The notes under the pieces are model-generated. The model made no database searches. It was given only the letters and a program-made list of their open reading frames with translations, and was not told the origin of the DNA. From NCBI RefSeq assembly GCF_014712675.1, contig NZ_JACXSI010000007.1:26804-90803 (forward strand): a stretch of 64,000 nucleotides of DNA, read 5' to 3'. The translations under genes and the position numbers were made by a program. The stretch is from Peribacillus faecalis. Lineage in GTDB: Bacteria; Bacillota; Bacilli; Bacillales; DSM-1321. Positions 58,567 through 64,000 of the stretch are shown piece after piece. Positions within the stretch are counted from its first letter, which is position 1. Each line of letters begins with the position of its first letter.

Positions 58567-59103
58567 TTATTGGTTTTTAATTACATAATGGAGTTCTACA
58601 AACTGATTGTATTTCCTCGTTCCTTCCAATGTAAGGTCTAATTGATAATCTCCCTCTTTAAATAACGGAATACCATTACCGAGTATAGTTGGGGCAATCG
58701 TTATGATGAGTTCATCAACCAATTTTTCTTTTATAAAAGAATGTAACAATTCTCCTCCACCAACAATCCAAATATTTTTTCCATCTTGGCTTTTTAGTTT
58801 TTCAACAAATTTTGTTACATCTTCATTAATAAATTTTACATCCTCGGTATCCTCGATGGAAGATTTAGTAAATACGTAGCATTTTTTATTTTTGTACGGA
58901 AATTCCTCTGTATCTTGTTTCATAATCCAATCGAAAGTCCTTTTACCAAGTAAAATCGTATCCACGGATTCATAAAACTCTGAATACCCGTTATCACCTT
59001 CACCATCCACATTGAGTAGCCATTCAAGAGAATCATCTTTTGTAGCAATATATCCATCTAAACTCGAAGCAATAAATAACACTAAATTTCGTTTGTTAAT
59101 CAT
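58567..59103 (-). CDS. Dihydrofolate reductase family (RibD C-terminal-like) protein
   Basis: 178 residues: NLVLFIASSLDGYIATKDDS, then LLGKRTFDWI, YVFTKSS, NIWIVGGGELLHSFIKEKLV and DELIITIAPTILGNGIPLF, the NADPH-binding blocks of RibD-C/YwjB/YyaP proteins. These are pteridine/flavin-type reductases, often of unknown substrate and common in accessory DNA. ATG 59103 follows GAAGGAGG. Only gene between repeats R4 and R5. Confidence 0.9.
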   Translation of the reverse strand: MINKRNLVLFIASSLDGYIATKDDSLEWLLNVDGEGDNGYSEFYESVDTILLGKRTFDWIMKQDTEEFPYKNKKCYVFTKSSIEDTEDVKFINEDVTKFVEKLKSQDGKNIWIVGGGELLHSFIKEKLVDELIITIAPTILGNGIPLFKEGDYQLDLTLEGTRKYNQFVELHYVIKNQ

Positions 59104-59169
59104 AAAATCCTCCTTCGAATGGGAATATACATTCGTTTGGATTATAACTAAATTATATTCGATATGGAA

Positions 59170-59205
59170 TTCTTCTTCCACTAAACTGCCCCGTTAGTTT
59201 AAACT
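59170..59205. repeat. Palindromic cassette-boundary repeat R5
   Basis: TTCTTCTTCCACTAAACTGC-CCCGTTAGTTTAAAC. The core GTTAGTTTAAA also occurs at the end of R3. It closes the repeat-bounded run on its right side; 59206-59367 holds no further gene. Confidence 0.75.
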
Positions 59206-59367
59206 TGACCAATTATTCATTTAAAATTTAACACTAATTTCCATAAAATATTTTAAAAATTCAAACTATATATAAAAAAGTACAGCGAACCACTGTACTT
59301 TTTCTTGTGTTATTTTAAGTGCTAAATAAGATGTTAATTATGTTTTTGTACTTCAAAACAGAACCCG

Positions 59368-59787
59368 TTATTCTTCAAAGCCCGTTTCTTTTTCATAATA
59401 GAGAACAACTTCGTTAATTTCGGACCAGAGGAAGGTCGTTTCCTCGAAAACATCTTTTATATACAGATATTCCTCGTCAATGATGGTTACGCTTAAAAAA
59501 GATGTATAGCCGATAAAGATTGAAGCGGCAACCATGATGGCAGATGCAATATATGTTATGACGTTGCGTTTGAAAGCGAGCAAAATTAAAATCAGAACAA
59601 TAATGGCAACGGAAAGAGCGAGCAGCCAAAAGTTTTTTGACGGAATGTACCAGATGATGGCTTCACGGTTGAAATAGACGGTTTCGCTATAAATAATCGG
59701 AATGAAGATTGCGAGGAATCCGCCGACTAAACCAACCAGCATTGCAGCAATTATAAATCTTCCCCGAGTTGAAATACTATGTAACAT
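59368..59787 (-). CDS. Membrane protein, third gene of the LytTR operon
   Basis: 139 residues, four hydrophobic segments and a soluble C-terminal part (DEEYLYIKDVFEETTFLWSE) reminiscent of a PH-like half domain. AAGGAGGTGAAA is a perfect ribosome binding site. It lies 55 nt behind the DUF3021 gene on the same strand. Function unknown. Confidence 0.65.
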   Translation of the reverse strand: MLHSISTRGRFIIAAMLVGLVGGFLAIFIPIIYSETVYFNREAIIWYIPSKNFWLLALSVAIIVLILILLAFKRNVITYIASAIMVAASIFIGYTSFLSVTIIDEEYLYIKDVFEETTFLWSEINEVVLYYEKETGFEE

Positions 59788-59842
59788 AGTTTCACCTCCT
59801 TGTTTATATACGAAAGGAAATCTATTAAGTTTCCTGAAAAAA

Positions 59843-60253
59843 TCAAATTTTGTTTAGGTCATCATTCATTTTCTTTACTTGATTTTTAAAATAAAGATAA
59901 AAGGCGATCCAAATGATGATATAGATGGCGATGAAGATTAAGAGTGAGAGCATAAAAGAAGTTATCGTAAATGGGATCCAACCGACTGCGATGGCTAAGA
60001 TGAAATATAAGCTGATGACGGTTAGGAAATGAAGAATTGTTTGCTGAGATAGTTTTAAGCGCTTCATTTCAAAATATAAAGGACTGACTGTGAAGAACCA
60101 GCCGAGAAGTACGGAAGCAATCGAGTTTTGTAAAAGTAAACCTTTGTCAATAATATTAGATTCGCTGAAATACACATTGATATTGACTAAAAGTAAAGCG
60201 ATGAAGCTGCCAAAGAAAATGCCGATTAAGCTACGTGATACAAATGCTTTCAT
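59843..60253 (-). CDS. DUF3021 membrane protein
   Basis: 136 residues with four helices and the LLGWFFTVSPLYFEMKRLKL block typical of DUF3021. These proteins are almost always encoded directly after a LytTR regulator, as here (no gap between stop and start), and are thought to be part of its control circuit. GGAGGAAAG precedes ATG. Confidence 0.85.
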   Translation of the reverse strand: MKAFVSRSLIGIFFGSFIALLLVNINVYFSESNIIDKGLLLQNSIASVLLGWFFTVSPLYFEMKRLKLSQQTILHFLTVISLYFILAIAVGWIPFTITSFMLSLLIFIAIYIIIWIAFYLYFKNQVKKMNDDLNKI

Positions 60254-60709
60254 TTAATCTTTCCTCCTGTTCAATTTTATCGTTTCTTTTATCAAGGGTA
60301 CATAAGTCCGTGACACGTACTCTTTTTTCCCAGATTTGAAATAAACGCAGAGCGTGCCGTTGAATGAGGCTTCGAAATGGCTCAACTCATGCAAATTCGC
60401 GATGACGGATTTGGACAATCGAATGAACTTCGTTGAGGGAAGCATTGATTCAAGTTCATATAATTTTTCTCTAACGGTAAAGGAACCTGTTTTGGTGACT
60501 GCGATAACTCGTTCTTGTTCAGTGTGGAAATAGTGAATGTCAGCCGGTTTCAAGAAATGTTGCATTTCACCTTTTTTCCCGATCAAAAACGGCTGCTCTT
60601 TGCTGCGGATGAAATCCATCAGTTCTTGTATCTCTTCATCTAATTCCGGACTTTCGATGGTCACCTTTGTTTCATGTAATGCTTTGTCTATGTTCAAGAA
60701 AAGCTTCAA
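60254..60709 (-). CDS. LytTR-family DNA-binding regulator
   Basis: 151 residues without receiver domain. The C-terminal LytTR fold is clear: DIHYFHTEQERVIAVTKTGS, YELESMLPSTKFIRLSKSVI, ANLHELSHF and GTLCVYFKSGKKEYVSRTYV. TTG start follows GGAGTG. Stand-alone LytTR regulators with DUF3021 partners are usually autoregulated through tandem repeats upstream; I did not find a clear pair here. Confidence 0.88.
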   Translation of the reverse strand: MKLFLNIDKALHETKVTIESPELDEEIQELMDFIRSKEQPFLIGKKGEMQHFLKPADIHYFHTEQERVIAVTKTGSFTVREKLYELESMLPSTKFIRLSKSVIANLHELSHFEASFNGTLCVYFKSGKKEYVSRTYVPLIKETIKLNRRKD

Positions 60710-60889
60710 ATAGTGGACACTCCTTTCTATAAGATATTTGATTGCTCTCTGTTGTACATCTTTATTGTATAGAGGAAATCAATCTGCGTCTTGCGGATAT
60801 CGGTGAGTGACTGGAAGTGAAGGCTGAAATGTATAAATTTAATGGTAACGTGCATGGAAGGAATTGTATAGGGTGTTTGGTTGACGGAT

Positions 60890-61050
60890 GAATTATTTCA
60901 GAAAGCAGAAGAATTAAATGGAAATTTGGAAGAATTAAATAGATATCGGACGAATTAATTTCAAAAGTAGAAGAATTGTTTTTAAAAGTAGACGAATTAA
61001 ATGTAAAAGTGGAAGAATTCCGGTGAAAAGCCTCTTGACTATGCCAGGAA
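60890..61050 (+). repeat. Degenerate 21-bp tandem repeat array D
   Basis: Units start at 60890, 60911, 60932, 60952, 60973, 60994 and 61015 (21-bp period, one 20-bp step). Read in frame the 3' units give heptads such as ELISKVE, ELFLKVD, ELNVKVE. The tail GAATTCCGGTGAAAAGC plus TATGCCAGGAAGCAAG matches array A. Confidence 0.85.
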
Positions 61051-61147
61051 GCAAGATGAGCGAAGGGCCGGTTACTTATTTTTAGAGGAGTCAGGCATGA
61101 AACAACGGCTCTCGTTAAATAATAGGAGGAGATAAGGAGGGTTCAAC

Positions 61148-61309
61148 ATGAAACGTAAAGCCGAATACAATACAGCTGAAAAAACGAGCAAAACACCGAA
61201 GAAGAATTTGCGAGAAACCGAGTTCTCGACAGAGTTTGCCGGCGGTGAGAATGAAAATCCTGCGAAAGGGTTCAACCGTAACTCCAAGCAGGGACGAAAA
61301 GGAAAATAA
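61148..61309 (+). CDS. 53-residue very basic hydrophilic protein, possibly spore-associated
   Basis: MKRKAEYNTAEKTSKTPKKN, then ETEFSTEFAGGENENPAKGF and a Lys/Arg tail. AGGAGGAGATAAGGAGGG is an unusually strong ribosome binding site. Composition (no hydrophobic core, rich in K, N, E, G) recalls minor small acid-soluble spore proteins and the E-F-x-x-E-F-A block of YfhD-like peptides. Function unproven. Confidence 0.65.
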   Translation: MKRKAEYNTAEKTSKTPKKNLRETEFSTEFAGGENENPAKGFNRNSKQGRKGK

Positions 61310-61387
61310 GACGTTTATACAAGACTTTTCCCGATATTGGTCGTGGAAAGTCTTTTTTGAAAAAAGAGAAAGTATATCTTTGGACGT

Positions 61388-61627
61388 AGATAGCTGTCTA
61401 ACCTTACACCTGCCATGCTCGGAGGCCTACAGGATGTAGGTCATATCGGCGTTGCCACAGGACGTGGCGCCTTTAGCCGATGTTCCCTTTACCTACCCCG
61501 CCCAAGAAACCAAAACCGGGTTTCTCGTTCGGTTCGTCTTAGTCCTCCCGCATGGCTCCTTTTTCAACGAGGCGAATCTAAGTAGCATAATCATGTTAAA
61601 AAAGGACCGGTGACGGTTTTTCTTATA
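61388..61627 (+). repeat. Dispersed structured element E5 (long form)
   Basis: About 240 nt; starts TAGCTGTCTAACCTTACACC and ends AAAAAGGACCGGTGACGGTT plus T-run. The internal insert carries two hairpins with GGA loops, CCTACAGGATGTAGG and GCCACAGGACGTGGC, inside an ATCGGC...GCCGAT stem. It ends a few bases from the stop of the convergent DUF5316 gene. Confidence 0.85.
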
Positions 61628-61631
61628 AAAA

Positions 61632-61829
61632 TTATATTAATCCTGCTATTCCAAGAGAAATTAATCCAACTAATCCAGAAATCATTGCTATTTTCGTTCT
61701 GAAATTCCGATGGTCTTCTGTTTCAGAATGAAAATTAGCTCTTTGTTGTTGTCCGTCTGTCCAAGCCCCGATAAAAATACCAGAAATGCTAATGGCAATT
61801 ACACCAACAATAATAAATAACTTCAACAT
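61632..61829 (-). CDS. DUF5316-like small membrane protein
   Basis: 65 residues, two helices with the loop GAWTDGQQQRANFHSETEDH between them, as in DUF5316. GGAGGACATAA precedes ATG. Function unknown. Confidence 0.75.
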   Translation of the reverse strand: MLKLFIIVGVIAISISGIFIGAWTDGQQQRANFHSETEDHRNFRTKIAMISGLVGLISLGIAGLI

Positions 61830-62088
61830 TTATGTCCTCCTTCAATTCATAATAATATTTAAGTTTGTAAGCATGAATTTGTTTCGTGTCATTTATCTTA
61901 ATTTTCAAAGAATGCGCGGGTGTCGTTTTTTCTAAGTACTTTGTGTCGGGAATTGCAATAAAGAAGGCGCTTTATTTTGCAGGAGTTGAGCGCAGGAAAT
62001 CGAAATGTATTTGTATAAGAGGTTATTGAAATTTACTTTTATGTCAATGTTACACTTCAACTAACTCCGAAGGGAAAGGTGATGCAAG

Positions 62089-62463
62089 GTGTATACGATT
62101 TCGCAAGTAGCTGAGCAATTTGGGGTAACAGCAAGAACGCTTCGTTATTACGAGGAGCTTGGGCTGTTGCAGCCGAGAAGGAACACTAGTGGCAGACAGC
62201 GGATGTATGCAAACAGGGAGCTTGTGCGCATTAAGCTGATTTTGCGCGGCAAGCAGCTCGGTTTTTCGCTAGAGGAGATTAAGGACATGATTACGCTGTT
62301 TGAAGTTGATCCGAACGGAAAGAAACAGCTTGAGCGAAGTATGCAATATGGAGAAAAAAGGATTGAGGAGGTGGAGAGGAAACTTCGTGATTTAACGATG
62401 ATTAAAAAGGAGCTTGAGAGCCTGCGGGCTGATTTTATAAATAGATTAGGGGAGATGGAGTAA
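62089..62463 (+). CDS. MerR family transcriptional regulator
   Basis: 124 residues: YTISQVAEQFGVTARTLRYY, EELGLLQPRRNTSGRQRMYA, RIKLILRGKQLGFSLEEIKD, then a coiled-coil dimerisation helix (RIEEVERKLRDLTMIKKELE). There is no large effector domain and no metal-binding Cys. It resembles MerR regulators of acyl-CoA or branched-chain catabolism (LiuR type), but no target gene is adjacent. GTG start behind AAAGGTGATG. Confidence 0.88.
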   Translation: MYTISQVAEQFGVTARTLRYYEELGLLQPRRNTSGRQRMYANRELVRIKLILRGKQLGFSLEEIKDMITLFEVDPNGKKQLERSMQYGEKRIEEVERKLRDLTMIKKELESLRADFINRLGEME

Positions 62464-62524
62464 CAAGTGTTTATTGTCGGTTCGCAGTTAATCCGGCGTG
62501 AGAACATAGAGTTGTGGATGAGTT

Positions 62525-62562
62525 TGCCCCCATCACTCACTTGGTTTGCGGTGGGGGCTTTT
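62525..62562 (+). terminator. Terminator after the MerR gene
   Basis: GCCCCCATC and GGTGGGGGC pair, followed by TTTTG. Confidence 0.75.
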
Positions 62563-62631
62563 GTGCATGCTAGAAAATCTTAAGGAGCTTATTGTGTTTG
62601 AACATCATATTTTTCTATTAAGGCTTCTATA

Positions 62632-62905
62632 TTATAAGTATAAATATAGAATTTCACCGAATTCATCGTCATATATTTCTCGATTAGCTGATTGTTCAGT
62701 TACATAAGGCTTCAATGTATTGTAAAAATTCTTTTCTTCTTTCACTGTTTACCTCATTTGATGTTTCAATAACGTCTTCATGCTCTTCTTTATAAGCTCC
62801 CATTACTCCTGAAGCAGTGCCGGTGAAAGCATCTTCTATCGTTCCTGAATAAGCATTAAGTCTGACTTTGAACTGCGAAATTCCTTGAATTGTGGAGTTA
62901 GGTAA
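62632..62905 (-). pseudogene. Decayed hypothetical gene(s)
   Basis: Two overlapping frames look coding. One (62905-62696) reads NSTIQGISQFKVRLNAYSGT, then IEDAFTGTASGVMGAYKEEH, without a start. The other (62745-62632) begins at a GTG behind GAGGT and reads VKEEKNFYNTLKPYVTEQSA to a stop. They could be an old gene end plus a small following gene, or one frameshifted gene. Family not recognised. Confidence 0.4.
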
Positions 62906-62987
62906 TCATCGTAATCACCATGTCATAATTGACTGATATGAGCAAAATGAAGGTGTTTGTTTCAATAATTTTAAAAGGGAGGGTTTT

Positions 62988-63335
62988 ATGTCAATTATTT
63001 CAGAGAAAATTAAAAGTAATAGAAGTAGCGAGACACCTTTGATTGTGATATTAGCTGTGATTTTATTTGTTTTATCTATGATAGATGCGGTTTGTACGCA
63101 CATTGGTACGCACTTAGGTTTGATTGAAGAAGCCAATCCATTTATGAGAGAAGCGATAGAAGTTACTGTGCTGTTTATGTACGCTTGGAAGATTGTTTGG
63201 GGATTGTTATTCATTTATTTATCAACCAAAATACCGCCTAATTCTGCAGTAGTAACATGGCTTGCGATCATTGCTTTATCGCTTTATATAGCCGTCATGG
63301 GGATTCATACATTTTGGATATTTCTAAATTTATAA
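62988..63335 (+). CDS. DUF5658-like membrane protein
   Basis: 115 residues, three helices: VILAVILFVLSMIDAVCTHI, then LGLIEEANPFMREAI and two further helices (AWKIVWGLLFIYLSTK). The D-x-x-x-T...E-x-N-P-x-M motif is typical of DUF5658. AAAAGGGAGGG precedes ATG. Function unknown. Confidence 0.75.
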   Translation: MSIISEKIKSNRSSETPLIVILAVILFVLSMIDAVCTHIGTHLGLIEEANPFMREAIEVTVLFMYAWKIVWGLLFIYLSTKIPPNSAVVTWLAIIALSLYIAVMGIHTFWIFLNL

Positions 63336-63443
63336 AAGTGACACTGTTATTGCTTTCATTTTATTCCCCTTTGTGATTAAAGTAAGTTTATTTTATCATC
63401 TTAAAGTAATCTATCCGGTATTTGACTGCAACAAATACATTCC

Positions 63444-63671
63444 ATGGGGCTTTCTCATTCATTTTATCGAAGAAGAATAAGCCAGACTATAACTAAGGCT
63501 TCTTCAACGAAAGATATATTCTTTGGTTATCGAATCTTATCATCTAAACAGGGAATTGAAATATTTTATAAATCAGCAACCCTCGGAAGCGTTATGATTT
63601 CACCAAAGAATTAGACTGAGTTTATCACTGAATTAAAAAAACGATGTCCACATATAGAAATTCAGGAATAA
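63444..63671 (+). pseudogene. PH-domain protein remnant with an in-frame stop
   Basis: The frame reads TKDIFFGYRILSSKQGIEIF, then LGSVMISPKN, stop TAG at 63612-63614, and continues TEFITELKKRCPHIEIQE. SVxISPKNxxEFxxxLKKR...I is a typical end of bacterial PH-like membrane proteins. The N-terminal part does not look intact. Degraded gene at the edge of the IS3-type element. Confidence 0.65.
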
Positions 63672-63727
63672 ACTTGTCGAAACATTAATTAAAATTAAAC
63701 TCGGTATTTAGGAAGACTACTATAAAA

Positions 63728-64000
63728 TGTACCCTATAGAGTAGACAATTATAAAAAAGTCTACCTATAGGGTACTTTTTTGTATAATGAAGAAAAAATG
63801 AGAACGGGGAAAAATCTAGAATGAGTACAAAGACATTTACAGAGAAAGAGATTAATGCACTTTCTCGTAATCCTTATGTTAAATCTGTCGGTTCGAAGGG
63901 GATTACCTATACAGAAGAATTTAAACTGCTATTTATTGCCGAGAATGATAAAGGTAAGTTTCCAAGGCAAATATTTGAGGAATGCGGCTTTGATGTAGAA
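63728..64000 (+). mobile_element. IS3-family-type insertion sequence, left end (cut by window edge)
   Basis: A candidate left terminus begins TGTACCCTATAGAGTAGACA, with the 5'-TG typical of IS3 elements. It forms an inverted pair with GTCTACCTATAGGGTAC at 63758-63774. The orfA-like gene follows at 63821. The right end and target duplication are outside the window. Confidence 0.6.
63821..64000 (+). CDS. IS3-type transposase OrfA / HTH protein, N-terminal part
   Basis: First 60 codons: MSTKTFTEKEINALSRNPYV, KSVGSKGITYTEEFKLLFIA, then GKFPRQIFEECGFDVE. This matches the helix-turn-helix OrfA (or HTH domain) proteins of IS150-like IS3 elements in Bacillales. The DDE OrfB should follow beyond the window. 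The ribosome binding site (GGGG) is weak. Confidence 0.75.
   Translation, partial: MSTKTFTEKEINALSRNPYVKSVGSKGITYTEEFKLLFIAENDKGKFPRQIFEECGFDVE

Noticed and set aside
59206-59367. Possible sixth cassette or LytTR binding repeats
   Set aside because: No palindromic repeat core and no clear tandem 9-bp repeats found.
61388-61627. Element E5 considered as a riboswitch or T-box
   Set aside because: It is not upstream of a gene in the sense direction and lacks specifier or T-box sequences; other copies lie at 3' ends too.

Overview
The window is low-GC Gram-positive chromosomal DNA with strong AGGAGG-type ribosome binding sites, frequent TTG/GTG starts and many hairpin-plus-T terminators. HelD, DegV, a ResD-like regulator, MapB, PaiB, a Ku/LigD end-joining locus, a LytTR-DUF3021 pair and many small DUF membrane proteins point to a Bacillales chromosome. 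The repeat content makes me lean to Planococcaceae/Caryophanaceae (Sporosarcina, Lysinibacillus or Solibacillus relatives); that is inference. I saw no rRNA, tRNA or CRISPR array.

Layout. 0-5.7 kb: housekeeping and stress genes (flavodoxin end, RlaP-like nucleotidyltransferase, DegV, HelD). 5.7-11.9 kb: a defence-like island with a truncated DUF2075 helicase, a Nudix hydrolase, a PLD-SF2 helicase-DUF3427 protein, a stand-alone HsdR_N-type nuclease and a ribbon-helix-helix pair. 11.9-17.8 kb: an orphan LicT-type antiterminator with its RNA target, a VanZ-like protein, an orphan ResD-like regulator flanked by 131-bp direct repeats, and MapB. 18-20.5 kb: an isolated SPP1-type replication module (initiator-like, helicase loader, DnaB). 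20.5-31.3 kb: small membrane proteins, hydrolases, acetyltransferases and several broken genes. 31.5-35.5 kb: an end-joining operon, Ku - DNA/RNA non-specific endonuclease - ATP-dependent ligase - LigD polymerase. 36-45.5 kb: ECF sigma/anti-sigma, a holin-like type I toxin, GyrI and AraC proteins, acetyltransferases and a secreted CAP protein. 45.6-50.1 kb: a flavin monooxygenase-like gene divergent from a polar amino-acid ABC transporter. 50-54 kb: hydrolase, DAACS symporter, Mn catalase, GNAT. 54.3-59.2 kb: a two-gene element (small DNA-binding-like protein plus large zinc-ribbon transposase-like protein), then a run of minus-strand genes separated by related imperfect palindromes, resembling a cassette array. 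59.3-64 kb: LytTR operon, small genes, MerR regulator, decayed genes and the left end of an IS3-type element.

Three dispersed repeat families stand out. (1) A structured element of about 170-240 nt is present five times and usually abuts the 3' end of a minus-strand gene. (2) Degenerate arrays with a strict 21-bp period occur at four places; three share a related 3' tail. (3) Palindromes of the type CACTAA-CTGCCCCG-TTAG separate the genes of 56.7-59.2 kb. Together with at least ten broken or truncated genes they mark this as a plastic, accessory-rich stretch. All family assignments come from reading the sequence by eye; no database search was run.
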